DNA from: CAZRIE01 sp964600075
GTDB lineage: Bacteria; Bacteroidota; Bacteroidia; Flavobacteriales; Flavobacteriaceae
Reading direction: 5' to 3'
Assembly: GCA_964600075.1 (NCBI GenBank)
Contig: CAZRIE010000010.1
Span: forward strand, 1 to 64,000
DNA: 64,000 bases
Shown: piece by piece, positions 8,364 through 17,500 of the stretch
Numbering within the stretch: position 1 is the stretch's first letter
Layout of the letters: the number at the start of each line of letters is the position of its first letter
Notes under the pieces: model-generated
What the model saw: the letters and a program-made list of their open reading frames with translations, nothing else
What the model was told of the DNA's origin: nothing
The model's database searches: none
Made by a program: the position numbers and the translations under genes

Positions 8364-11300
8364 TTAATGTTTTTCAATAAATAATTTAGTGTTCACTTCA
8401 TCAAAGGCAACCTCAGTTCCCTTTTCCAATATTTCCTCGAAATCGAGTTTGGCGGTCAACGTTTCGGTCTTGATATAATTTATATTGCTTTCGACCGCTT
8501 TTTCGACAAAACCATCTTTTAGAATTTTAATGTCAATCTTATCGGTGACCTCGAAACCGGAATCTTTTCGAATATTCTGAATTCGGTTTACAAGCTCACG
8601 TGCAATGCCCTCTTTTCGAAGCTCATCATCGATAGTAACGTCAAGTGCTACGGTAAGCGAACCGGAGCTGGCCACCAGCCAACCTTCGATATCTTGCGAT
8701 GCAATCTCTACATCTTGTAACTGTAATGTAATGATTTTATTTTCAATTTCAAGTGATATTTCGCCCTCCTGCTCAATTTTTTGGATATCCGTCTGATCGA
8801 GTTTGCCCACGGCTTGGGCTATTCTTTTCATGTCTTTTCCGAATTTTGGACCCAAAACCTTGAAATTCGGTTTAATCTGTTTGACCAGAATTCCGGAAGC
8901 ATCATCTAAAAGTTCTACCTCTTTTACATTTACTTCAGATTTTATCAAATCGGCCACCGCCTCGATTTCTTGCTTCTGTTTTTTATCCAAAACAGGAATC
9001 ATAATCTTCTGCAGCGGTTGGCGAACTTTTATTTTTTCTTTCTGACGTATAGAGAGTACCAACGAAGAAATCGTCTGGGCTTTTTCCATCTGGCTTTCCA
9101 GTTCCTTATTTACTATGGATGCATCAAATTTCGGAAAATCGGCCAAATGCACACTTTCAAAAGCTTCGTTTTTCGTCGTGTTGGTCAAATCTTTGTAGAG
9201 GCGGTCCATAAAGAAAGGGGCTACGGGGGCCGACAGTTTAGCTACCGTCTCCAAACAGGTATATAGCGTCTGGTAAGCCGATATTTTATCCTTTTGGTAA
9301 TCTCCTTTCCAAAAACGTCTTCTACAAAGGCGTACATACCAGTTGCTCAAATTCTCTTGTACATAATCGGAAATCGCACGGGTCGCTTTGGTCGGTTCGT
9401 AGTCGGCATATGCATCGTCGACTACTTTAATCAATGAATGTAATTCGGACAAAACCCAACGGTCGATTTCGGGCCGTTCGTTCAACGGGATCTCTTCCTC
9501 TGAATAATCAAATTCATCAATATTGGCATATAACCCAAAGAAAGAGTAGGTATTATAAAGTGTTCCGAAAAATTTACGCTTGACCTCTACGATTCCATCG
9601 ACATCAAATTTTAGGTTATCCCACGGATTGGCGTTTGAAATCATATACCAACGTGTCGCATCTGCGCCATGTTCTTTCATCGTCTCGAAAGGATCTGCAG
9701 CATTGCCCAAACGTTTTGACATTTTTTTGCCTTCCTTATCCAAAACAAGTCCGTTGGAAACTACATTTTTATAGGCCACCGAATCGAAAACCATTGTGCC
9801 AATGGCGTGCAAGGTGTAGAACCAACCTCTGGTCTGGTCAACCCCTTCGGCGATAAAATCGGCCGGAAAAGTCTTTCCTTCGTCAATAAGTTCTTTGTTT
9901 TCGAACGGATAATGCCATTGCGCATAGGGCATAGATCCGCTATCGAACCAAACGTCGATAAGGTCAGCTTCCCTTTTCATAGGTTTTCCGTTTGAGGAAA
10001 CCAACACAATCCCATCAACAATATTTTTATGCAGGTCGATTTTATCATAATTATCTTCGGATAGGTCACCCACGATAAAATCTTCAAAAATGTCTTTCTG
10101 CAGAACTCCTGCGGAAACAGCTTTTGACATTTCTGATTTCAATTCGGCCACTGAACCGATGATGATTTCTTCCTTTCCGTCTTCCGTTCGCCAAATAGGA
10201 AGCGGTATGCCCCAATATCGAGATCGCGAAAGGTTCCAGTCGTTGGCATTGGCCAACCAGTTTCCAAAACGGCCTTCACCGGTCGATTTTGGTTTCCAAT
10301 TAATCGTCTGGTTCAATTCGAACATACGGTCTTTTACATCGGTAATCTTGATGAACCACGAATCTAACGGGTAGTATAAAATAGGTTTATCGGTACGCCA
10401 GCAATTCGGGTAGCTGTGTACATATTTTTCGACTTTAAAAGCTTTGTTCTCTTTCTTAAGTTTTATAGCAATTTCGACGTCTATAGATTTCTCAGGTGCC
10501 GCGCCATCTTCGTAGTATTCGTTCTTCACATATTTTCCTCCGAGTTCCTTCATTTCAAGACGAAACTTGCCCTGTAGGTCAACTAACGGTACCGGATTGT
10601 TGTTTTCGTCCAAAACCAACAAAGGCGGCACTTCAGGTTCGGCCTGTTTGGCGACCAATGCATCATCGGCACCAAAGGTCGGAGCAGTATGCACGATTCC
10701 TGTACCGTCTTCGGTAGTAACGAAGTCGCCAGAAATTACTCGGAAAGCATTTTCTAGATTTTGGTAGGGTTGGGCATAATCGAGAAGTTGTTCATATTTT
10801 ATCCCGACTAAATCTTTACCTACAAATTCTTTGACTATGTAGAATGGTATTTTTTTATCCCCCGAGGTGTATTCCAGAAGTTCAGGTTTAGTATCGACTT
10901 TATTGAACTTACCTGCGAATTGTTTATTTATTAGACTCTTGGCCAAGACGACATTGATAGGCTGAAACGTATACTGATTATAAGTCTCTACCAAAACATA
11001 ATCAATTTTTAGCCCGACAGTTAATGCCGTATTCGAAGGCAACGTCCAAGGTGTTGTCGTCCATGCCAAAAAATAGATGTCACCTTCATTTTTAAGAAGA
11101 TTGGGTAGCGAAGATTCGATTGCCTTGAACTGTGCCACCACAGTCGTATCCGTAACATCTTGATAGGTGCCCGGCTGGTTCAATTCGTGAGAACTGAGTC
11201 CCGTACCAGCTTTGGGGGAATACGGTTGAATGGTATAACCCTTATATATCAGCCCTTTATCATATATCTGCTTGAGCAACCACCAGACCGACTCCATGTA

Positions 11301-11762
11301 TTTCGACTTATAGGTGATGTACGGATCATTCATATCGACCCAATACCCTACCTGTTCGGTCATTCGGTTCCAGACATCGGTATAGCGCATGACCGCTTTT
11401 TTGCAGGCGGCGTTATAATCTTCCACAGATATTTTCTTACCAATATCTTCTTTGGTGATACCCAATTCTTTTTCGACACCAAGTTCTATAGGAAGACCGT
11501 GCGTATCCCAGCCCGCTTTGCGCTTCACCTGAAAACCTTTCATGGTCTTGTACCGCGGAAAAATATCCTTAATGGTACGTGCCATAACGTGATGGATACC
11601 GGGCATACCATTTGCCGATGGCGGACCTTCATAGAAGACATAGCTAGGTTTGCCTTCCCGTTCGGAAACGCTTTTCTCGAAAATCCGGTTTTGCTTCCAA
11701 TAGTCAAGAATCTCTTCTGCTACCTTTGGCAAATCCAATCCTTTATATTCCGCGAAGTTCAT
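8364..11762 (-). CDS. ileS: isoleucyl-tRNA synthetase
   Basis: This class I synthetase charges tRNA-Ile. Over 1132 residues it shows the HIGH-type signature as GIHH at residues 55-58, a CP1 editing insert with the WTTTPWTLPSN block, the KMSKR loop near residue 680, and a C-terminal anticodon-binding region with an extended tail. The extra C-terminal length resembles the eukaryote-like IleS clade, and I do not see the C-terminal zinc-finger cysteines of the E. coli type. That clade is often associated with mupirocin tolerance, but this is inference only. It leads the dksA-like gene. Confidence 0.97.
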   Translation of the reverse strand: MNFAEYKGLDLPKVAEEILDYWKQNRIFEKSVSEREGKPSYVFYEGPPSANGMPGIHHVMARTIKDIFPRYKTMKGFQVKRKAGWDTHGLPIELGVEKELGITKEDIGKKISVEDYNAACKKAVMRYTDVWNRMTEQVGYWVDMNDPYITYKSKYMESVWWLLKQIYDKGLIYKGYTIQPYSPKAGTGLSSHELNQPGTYQDVTDTTVVAQFKAIESSLPNLLKNEGDIYFLAWTTTPWTLPSNTALTVGLKIDYVLVETYNQYTFQPINVVLAKSLINKQFAGKFNKVDTKPELLEYTSGDKKIPFYIVKEFVGKDLVGIKYEQLLDYAQPYQNLENAFRVISGDFVTTEDGTGIVHTAPTFGADDALVAKQAEPEVPPLLVLDENNNPVPLVDLQGKFRLEMKELGGKYVKNEYYEDGAAPEKSIDVEIAIKLKKENKAFKVEKYVHSYPNCWRTDKPILYYPLDSWFIKITDVKDRMFELNQTINWKPKSTGEGRFGNWLANANDWNLSRSRYWGIPLPIWRTEDGKEEIIIGSVAELKSEMSKAVSAGVLQKDIFEDFIVGDLSEDNYDKIDLHKNIVDGIVLVSSNGKPMKREADLIDVWFDSGSMPYAQWHYPFENKELIDEGKTFPADFIAEGVDQTRGWFYTLHAIGTMVFDSVAYKNVVSNGLVLDKEGKKMSKRLGNAADPFETMKEHGADATRWYMISNANPWDNLKFDVDGIVEVKRKFFGTLYNTYSFFGLYANIDEFDYSEEEIPLNERPEIDRWVLSELHSLIKVVDDAYADYEPTKATRAISDYVQENLSNWYVRLCRRRFWKGDYQKDKISAYQTLYTCLETVAKLSAPVAPFFMDRLYKDLTNTTKNEAFESVHLADFPKFDASIVNKELESQMEKAQTISSLVLSIRQKEKIKVRQPLQKIMIPVLDKKQKQEIEAVADLIKSEVNVKEVELLDDASGILVKQIKPNFKVLGPKFGKDMKRIAQAVGKLDQTDIQKIEQEGEISLEIENKIITLQLQDVEIASQDIEGWLVASSGSLTVALDVTIDDELRKEGIARELVNRIQNIRKDSGFEVTDKIDIKILKDGFVEKAVESNINYIKTETLTAKLDFEEILEKGTEVAFDEVNTKLFIEKH

Positions 11763-11786
11763 ACTGGGTATCCTTATTTAAGGCTG

Positions 11787-11794
11787 CAAAATTA
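11787..11794 (-). promoter_or_regulatory. putative -7 box of ileS (TAATTTTG)
   Basis: The minus strand reads TAATTTTG, an exact TAnnTTTG match, 25 bases upstream of the ileS ATG. No convincing -33 element is seen at the usual spacing. Confidence 0.45.
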
Positions 11795-11942
11795 GGGATT
11801 TTGATTGATTTCGACCTTTGTAAGAAGCGAAATATATGCCAAAAACACTTGGTTTGATTGAAATGACACGGAATAGCATCTAAATATGAAATACATCCGT
11901 ATATCCTTGCAACAAAAAAACTAAACATTTAAACGCACAATC

Positions 11943-12149
11943 ATGAAAAAATTAATTCTAAGTGTAATTTTAATGCTAGCGGTAAGCGTATCCTTCGTTT
12001 CGTGCAGGGAAGAAGCCGACAAAGCCAAAGATGCTGTGGAAGAAGTTGGCAATGATATAGAAGACGCAGCAGAAGATGCCGCCGATGAAATCGAGGATGC
12101 TGTTGACGACGCCGGTGACGCAATCGAAGATGCAGTAGACGACAACTAA
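11943..12149 (+). CDS. small acidic helical lipoprotein (68 aa)
   Basis: A lipoprotein signal peptide runs to Cys21 (VSFVSC). The mature part of 48 residues is almost entirely Ala, Glu, Asp, Ile and Val arranged as repeats such as VEEVGNDIEDAAEDA, ADEIEDAVDD and GDAIEDAVDD. The spacing of hydrophobic residues (I/V then A every 3 to 4) fits one long amphipathic helix with a strongly negative face, similar in style to apolipoprotein or LEA-like 11-mers. It is monocistronic and is followed within 22 bases by a strong terminator. No family function is known to me; surface coating or envelope stress roles are guesses. Confidence 0.85.
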   Translation: MKKLILSVILMLAVSVSFVSCREEADKAKDAVEEVGNDIEDAAEDAADEIEDAVDDAGDAIEDAVDDN

Positions 12150-12170
12150 AACAACATTTCTTGTTACGAG

Positions 12171-12200
12171 AAACCCTGACGGAAACGTTGGGGTTTTTTT
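12171..12200 (+). terminator. terminator of the acidic lipoprotein gene
   Basis: Eleven paired bases (AAACCCTGACG with CGTTGGGGTTT, two of them G-T pairs) enclose a GAAA tetraloop at 12182-12185 and run straight into seven T residues. Confidence 0.9.
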
Positions 12201-12469
12201 GTGGGCAAAACTTTAGGGACTATTTACCCATGCGGTTCACCGAAGAAATCGAACCATTCGTATTTTTCACAACATACTGGCACAAGTTCACAACAATAAT
12301 TTAGATATTTCTCAAAACGAACTTAAGTTTACATTGTAATTAAGTGATAATGTTGACCCCAAGTCGCCCTTTGAACTTAACCGAAAAAAGTTACGAATCC
12401 CAAATCGGAACTTGACCTACGAAAAGCTAATAGCTTACCAAATTCAACCAAACCAACTTTGATAAAATC

Positions 12470-12494
12470 ACCCTCCTAAACGGAAGGTTTTTTT
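12470..12494 (+). terminator. orphan terminator-like hairpin
   Basis: ACC-C-TCC pairs with GGA-A-GGT (one internal mismatch) around a TAAAC loop and is followed by a T-rich tail. No gene lies between it and the previous terminator at 12171-12200. Confidence 0.6.
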
Positions 12495-12645
12495 ATGGGA
12501 TAAAATTACGCTATTCCTACCTGAGCCTAATCGAAGGGCATACCTGCTCCACAGTCTTTCAACGGAGTTCAGACTGACATTTGGGGAATAAAAATTTCTT
12601 AAAACCGACTATCCTCGAGGCAGAACCGTCGTGGAATTACTTAGA

Positions 12646-15057
12646 TTAAAACCGATACCCTAAACCTAAAATGATATTGGTGCCCGGCGCGGCAATACCC
12701 GAAGAATAGGAACGATAACGTTGATTGGTAAGGTTTTCAACGCTTACAGAAGCTTTAAGGGCATTTGAAATAGTGTATTGTGAACGGAAATTTAGGGTGT
12801 GCCACGATGGGGAGTACGGGTTTCCGTTTGCATCGACAGCGTAGATATAATCTTTACTACGTTCGGAGGCCGCCAAATCGTCAAAAGGAATGCTACCGTT
12901 ATAGTTCAGGAACAGATCGGTCTTTAGCCGCTGATTTTTCCAGACCAAATGAAAATCTCCAAAGGTGGGCGCAACATGTCTTCCCGGAGAATTGCTGCCG
13001 TCTTCCTCTTCTTCTACACCTTCGGTAAATGTTAGATTTGATGCAATAGAAAAATTATCGGAAAGAAAGGCTTCTAGACCGAATTCAAATCCGTAGACAA
13101 AAGCCTTTGCGGCATTCTGTATAGCCTGAACATTACTGAGTTCCCCTTTGTATTCAATTTGCGACTGTCCGTTGAAATCGAAATCCCTGCGAACAAGGGC
13201 ATCTACCAGGTAAGTATAAAAAGTGGCCCCTTTGACCACTAGTTTGTCATTGAAGTTTTTGAAAACGCCGAGCTCGGCGTTATAGGCATATTCCGGTTCC
13301 AAATCAGGATTGGGTACCACCACCGACCCTGGCTCCGAATCAAAAATTTTCCCTACATCGTCAATATTCGGTGCACGAAATCCGGTCGAGCCGTTCAAGG
13401 TAATTTGTAAATTGGCCTTCGGAAACCAACTGAAGCCAAGACTGCCCGTTAATGCGCCATTATCCAAATTCGCATCATCGAATGGGAAGGGATAAAATGT
13501 TTTATCGAAGACCGCATCAATCCACACATGACTGTAACGCAAACCGGAAAGTAAGGTAAAATTGGGTTTAGCCTTATATTCCCCGTTGATATAGCCCGCC
13601 AAGGTCTGCCATGTAGAACCATCAGGGTAGCGAGAAGCGGCATCGGAAACCAAGGTCGTTTCGATATTTTGTTGGCTACCATCCGAAGCTACTTTATTGA
13701 AAATATATTCACCTCCGTAGTAAAGTCTCAAATTCCCGATTTTTTTGTTTTCGAAATCGATATTGGTCGAAATCGCATCGACTTTTTCCTCGGTCGTAAA
13801 CCGAACAGGGTCTTGAAAATCCCTATCGTTTCTACTCTCTTCAAAACGTTGATAGGCAGTCGTGATTTTTAGGCCATCATAAAAAATACTCTTACCCCTT
13901 TTTCGTAACTGTAAGTTGCCCATGAACCACTTTTGCGGACCATAGTACCATTCTGCAGAGCGTAGCCCATTATTTTGGCTATTCGGCCGTATCAAGCGAT
14001 CGTACCTCGCATAATCGGAAGATTCGGAATAGTGCAGCCCTAAATCATAGTTCCAGGTATTGTTGGGGCTGTAGGCTATTTTCTGCATCAAGTTGATCTG
14101 ATCATAATTAGTAGGGTTCTGAATCCTTGATTTTTCATTTCTTACTAATTCATCTCGTCCGTTTTTTGTAACGACGTACTTGTCTCTCAAATAAGATTGG
14201 GGGCCATGCTTCCCCATTTTCAAATCGCCGAAATTATTATAGGACGCGCTGGTAAAAAAGGCCCATTTCTTTTTTCCTAAATTAAAATCGAGATGTAAGG
14301 TATTTTCAGAATTGGATGATGCAAACCGATAGCTGGCATCCCCTGAAAACTGAAGGCTATCCGTACTCGAAAATTCGGCTTTTTTCGTGTAGAAATTCAT
14401 AACTCCCCCTATGGCATCACTACCATAGATTACCGAACCGGGACCAAAAATTACCTCGGTACTTTTTATAGTGTATGGGTCGATGGCAATCACGTTCTGA
14501 AGATTTCCGCCCCTGAAAATCGCGTTGTTCATTCGCACTCCATCTACCGAAAGCAATAGCCTATTGGTCGCGAAGCCTCGAATCATTGGGCTACCACCGC
14601 CCAATTGGCTTTTTTGAACAAAGACCTTACCGCTATTTTGCAAAAGGTCGGCCGAAGTCTGCGGATTGGTAAATGCGATATCCCTTGCTGCTATCACCGC
14701 TATTTTATTGGGAATGTCTTTCTTCTGTTGTTCCCATTTCGAGACCGACATCACCACTTCATCGAGCTGTTCGGCCTTCATTACCATGTAGATTTGCCCA
14801 TTCCGTCTGGCGATTTGCGAAGGGGTGCTTTTTCTAATCTGATAACTGAGGTGTTTGAAAGTGATACGTTCGTTCCGTTCAAAAACCGACAAGTCAGTTA
14901 TTCCATTGAAATCTGACAGCGCCGTCTTAGATCTATCTATATTATAAATGGCCACATTAGAGATAGGTTCCCTGCTATCCGCATCCAAAATTTTGATTTC
15001 TTGAGCGGAGATCGATATATAAAATAACAATGCGAAAACGTATACTATCCGCTGCAT
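12646..15057 (-). CDS. TonB-dependent outer-membrane receptor, heme/hemoglobin type
   Basis: An 803-residue outer-membrane importer. In order: signal peptide (residues 1-19), carboxypeptidase-regulatory-like domain (about 20-95, typical of Bacteroidota), plug domain (about 110-230) with SQLGGGSPMIRGFATNRLL, GVRMNNAIFRGGNLQNV and VIFGPGSVIYGSDAIGGVM, then a 22-strand-type barrel ending in the C-terminal Phe (LGYRF). The plug segments strongly resemble hemoglobin/heme receptors of the HmbR group, so heme or iron is the best guess for the substrate. It starts 4 bases after the recO stop and is likely translated from the same message. Confidence 0.9.
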   Translation of the reverse strand: MQRIVYVFALLFYISISAQEIKILDADSREPISNVAIYNIDRSKTALSDFNGITDLSVFERNERITFKHLSYQIRKSTPSQIARRNGQIYMVMKAEQLDEVVMSVSKWEQQKKDIPNKIAVIAARDIAFTNPQTSADLLQNSGKVFVQKSQLGGGSPMIRGFATNRLLLSVDGVRMNNAIFRGGNLQNVIAIDPYTIKSTEVIFGPGSVIYGSDAIGGVMNFYTKKAEFSSTDSLQFSGDASYRFASSNSENTLHLDFNLGKKKWAFFTSASYNNFGDLKMGKHGPQSYLRDKYVVTKNGRDELVRNEKSRIQNPTNYDQINLMQKIAYSPNNTWNYDLGLHYSESSDYARYDRLIRPNSQNNGLRSAEWYYGPQKWFMGNLQLRKRGKSIFYDGLKITTAYQRFEESRNDRDFQDPVRFTTEEKVDAISTNIDFENKKIGNLRLYYGGEYIFNKVASDGSQQNIETTLVSDAASRYPDGSTWQTLAGYINGEYKAKPNFTLLSGLRYSHVWIDAVFDKTFYPFPFDDANLDNGALTGSLGFSWFPKANLQITLNGSTGFRAPNIDDVGKIFDSEPGSVVVPNPDLEPEYAYNAELGVFKNFNDKLVVKGATFYTYLVDALVRRDFDFNGQSQIEYKGELSNVQAIQNAAKAFVYGFEFGLEAFLSDNFSIASNLTFTEGVEEEEDGSNSPGRHVAPTFGDFHLVWKNQRLKTDLFLNYNGSIPFDDLAASERSKDYIYAVDANGNPYSPSWHTLNFRSQYTISNALKASVSVENLTNQRYRSYSSGIAAPGTNIILGLGYRF

Positions 15058-15061
15058 AATA

Positions 15062-15781
15062 CTAGCTAAAAACTTCGTTCAAGACAGCAAGGGACTTTGG
15101 CTTTCGAAATCCTTGTAAATGCAATTCATAATACAACACTAAGGATTGTAATAGTTCTTGCCGGTTGCTTTTGTTCATTTTGACGTTATGTATGCTATCA
15201 AAATTTATGCCCAAGAACGTTTTGAAATAATTAAGGTTTTCTCCAGTGAGTATGGGGTTTAACGAAGGGGTCTCGGTAAACTCCCCTTCCATTAGATCAA
15301 AGCAAGAGGCTTCCATCTCGTTTGTATCTGGATAAAACCCTAAATACTTGGTGAGCCGAATCAAAAAATAAATATGGAAATTGGAAATATCGCCATGGGT
15401 ATCCAACCATTGTAGCGAGGCTTCCAAGAATTCAAAAAGACCTTGGTTCGGTTCTTCTTCGTGAATGCTGTTCCCCAACATTTCGGCCAAAAACAGCGTC
15501 ATAGCGTTCTTCGCAATAGCGCTATGCAGGGTTTTATAATGATAATTCACTTTGGCCTCACGAATACTTTCCAAAGTACCTTTGTTTTTATGGTAAGCTA
15601 CAATCTCAAGCTGTGTTAGTGATTGGAAATAAGCTGGCTTTAATTTCCCCTTTTTTGAGGCCAAAACTCCTCTTAACAAATACGATTTTAACCCGTCAGA
15701 TGCCGTAAATACCTTAACGATAAGGCTCTTATCACCATATTTAAGGGAAGTAAGGACAATTGCTTTGGTGGTTATTTGCAT
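15062..15781 (-). CDS. recO: DNA repair protein RecO
   Basis: RecO helps RecFOR load RecA on SSB-coated gaps. The N-terminal OB fold is clear (TKAIVLTSLKYGDKSLIVKVF, then LRGVLASKKGKLKPAYFQ), followed by the helical C-terminal half with LAEMLGNSIHEEEP. At 239 residues it is normal length. The zinc-binding cysteines of some RecO proteins are absent, as is common in this phylum. A TonB receptor gene follows directly. Confidence 0.94.
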   Translation of the reverse strand: MQITTKAIVLTSLKYGDKSLIVKVFTASDGLKSYLLRGVLASKKGKLKPAYFQSLTQLEIVAYHKNKGTLESIREAKVNYHYKTLHSAIAKNAMTLFLAEMLGNSIHEEEPNQGLFEFLEASLQWLDTHGDISNFHIYFLIRLTKYLGFYPDTNEMEASCFDLMEGEFTETPSLNPILTGENLNYFKTFLGINFDSIHNVKMNKSNRQELLQSLVLYYELHLQGFRKPKSLAVLNEVFS

Positions 15782-15920
15782 TTTAATGGTGATTTTTCGA
15801 CTAGTTGGGAGAACACCCCTAAGTGTAATACTCGCAGTCGTGCCTCCCTCATCGGTTGCATTTCAAGGAGACAATATCGAAATTACGCTAATTGGCAAAA
15901 TTAGTTCCTTTAAATGAAAA

Positions 15921-15970
15921 AAATCTAAAAAACAAAAGTGCGAGGCATTTCCAAGAAATCCATCGCACTT
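15921..15970 (-). terminator. terminator of gdhA
   Basis: On the minus strand AAGTGCGA (15970-15963) pairs perfectly with TCGCACTT (15943-15936), with a further two pairs inside, followed by a long T-rich tract. It lies 35 bases beyond the gdhA stop. Confidence 0.85.
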
Positions 15971-16005
15971 CAAAAATTCGTAAATCGCACCTTACCCTCT
16001 TATCT

Positions 16006-17349
16006 TTAAATCACCCCTTGGGCCAACATCGCATCTGCGACCTTAACAAAACCGGCAATATTCGCTCCTTTTGCATAGTTGCAATACCCGTCTTTTTCTT
16101 TACCGTATTCGATACAGGAATCGTGAATGTCTTCCATAATATCTTTCAGCCTTTCATCAACTTCTTCCCTTGTCCAACTGATACGCAACGAGTTTTGCGA
16201 CATTTCAAGACCAGAGGTAGCAACACCTCCGGCATTCGAAGCCTTACCCGGTGCAAATAAGACCTTGGCTCTATGAAAAGCATGAACGGCATCTGCCGTA
16301 CAAGGCATATTTGCGCCTTCTGCCACACAAATACAACCATTATCCAAGAGTTCTTTGGCATCTTTTTCTTCCAGTTCATTTTGGGTTGCACAGGGCAATG
16401 CGATATCGCATTTTACATCCCATGGTGTTTTACCCTTATTAAACTTCGCTGATTTATACTTTTCTGTATATGTTGAAATTCTACCACGTTTGTTATTCTT
16501 CAGATCCATCACAAAGGCCAACTTCTTGGCATCGATACCATCCTCATCATAAATATAGCCTCCGGAATCGGAAAGCGTTACGACCTTGCCGCCGAGTTGA
16601 ATAACCTTTTCCGCGGCATATTGCGCCACGTTACCTGAACCAGAGATTACGACCGTCTTTCCATCAAAACCCTCGCCCATTGTCTTTAGCATGCTTTGAG
16701 CAAAATATACGGTGCCGTATCCTGTGGCTTCCGGACGTATTTTAGACCCGCCCCATGACAGTCCTTTTCCAGTTAAGACACCAGTAAATTCGTTCCTGAT
16801 TTTTTTATACATCCCAAAAAGGAAACCAATTTCTCGGGCACCTACGCCAATATCTCCAGCAGGTACGTCGGTATTGGGACCAATATGGCGACACAACTCC
16901 ACCATAAAAGCATGGCAAAAGCGCATTACTTCATCATCGGATTTTCCTTTCGGATCAAAATCGGAACCCCCTTTTCCACCACCCATGGGCAGTGTGGTCA
17001 GACTATTTTTAAACACCTGTTCAAAGGCCAAAAACTTTAAGATACTGGCATTTACAGAAGGATGAAAACGTAATCCACCTTTATAAGGACCGATAGCCGA
17101 ATTCATCTGAATGCGATACCCACGATTTACATGAATCTCGCCATCGTCATCGACCCAAGCGACACGAAACGATAGCAGCCTTTCTGGCTCGACCATACGT
17201 AACAAAATGTTCTTACCATTGTAAATTTTATTCTTGGCGATGTACGGAATTACCGTTTCAGCAACTTCCTGTACCGCCTGAATGAATTCGGGCTCGTGAC
17301 CGTTTCTTTCCGTGACTTCGTCCATGAAGACCTTAATTTTTGCATCCAT
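16006..17349 (-). CDS. gdhA: NADP-type glutamate dehydrogenase
   Basis: The enzyme interconverts 2-oxoglutarate plus ammonia and glutamate, and the 447-residue hexameric class matches E. coli GdhA, which works mostly in assimilation. The substrate site LPMGGGKGGSDFDPKGKSDDE carries the catalytic Lys, GGLRFHPSV precedes it, and the nucleotide fold GSGNVAQYAAEK is present. It is monocistronic, with a -7 box 37 bases upstream and a strong terminator downstream. Nothing is odd about it. Confidence 0.96.
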   Translation of the reverse strand: MDAKIKVFMDEVTERNGHEPEFIQAVQEVAETVIPYIAKNKIYNGKNILLRMVEPERLLSFRVAWVDDDGEIHVNRGYRIQMNSAIGPYKGGLRFHPSVNASILKFLAFEQVFKNSLTTLPMGGGKGGSDFDPKGKSDDEVMRFCHAFMVELCRHIGPNTDVPAGDIGVGAREIGFLFGMYKKIRNEFTGVLTGKGLSWGGSKIRPEATGYGTVYFAQSMLKTMGEGFDGKTVVISGSGNVAQYAAEKVIQLGGKVVTLSDSGGYIYDEDGIDAKKLAFVMDLKNNKRGRISTYTEKYKSAKFNKGKTPWDVKCDIALPCATQNELEEKDAKELLDNGCICVAEGANMPCTADAVHAFHRAKVLFAPGKASNAGGVATSGLEMSQNSLRISWTREEVDERLKDIMEDIHDSCIEYGKEKDGYCNYAKGANIAGFVKVADAMLAQGVI

Positions 17350-17385
17350 AAGGAGTAATTATGATTGAGTTATTTTATTGAATTT

Positions 17386-17393
17386 CAAATATA
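17386..17393 (-). promoter_or_regulatory. putative -7 box of gdhA (TATATTTG)
   Basis: Exact TAnnTTTG match on the minus strand, 37 bases upstream of the ATG. No -33 element is obvious at the usual distance. Confidence 0.5.
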
Positions 17394-17458
17394 ACGGCAA
17401 AATTATGCTATTTCTATAATTAAAACCTTGATTTTTTAAAAATTAGACAATTTATTTA

Positions 17459-17490
17459 TCCCCTCCCTAACCCTCCCATAGGGGCGGTTT
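17459..17490 (-). repeat. GC-rich CCCC/GGGAGGG repeat, copy 1
   Basis: On the minus strand this reads as a C block, a short loop, GGGAGGG, four bases and AGGGAGGGG, standing out from AT-rich surroundings directly downstream of the cystathionine gene. Related copies are at 46421-46450 (inside pbpC) and 50713-50745, with a shorter relative at 26536-26553. Confidence 0.5.
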
Positions 17491-17500
17491 AAAGAGCGGA

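Larger units (their letters stand above)
12150..12645. other. gene-free spacer with two plus-strand terminators
   Basis: Apart from the two hairpins listed separately, I see no gene here. A 24-codon ATG frame at 12230-12304 is unsupported. The presence of a second terminator at 12470-12494, with nothing convincing between it and the first, may mean a lost gene or a small RNA from about 12210 to 12490. Confidence 0.5.

Noticed and set aside
11921..12145. Minus-strand Ser/Ala-repeat frame of 74 codons
   Set aside because: It is the antisense shadow of the acidic lipoprotein gene, whose repetitive Glu/Asp/Ala codons read as Ser/Ala on the other strand.
12230..12304. 24-codon ATG frame between two terminators
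   Set aside because: No support beyond the open frame; mentioned only in the spacer note.
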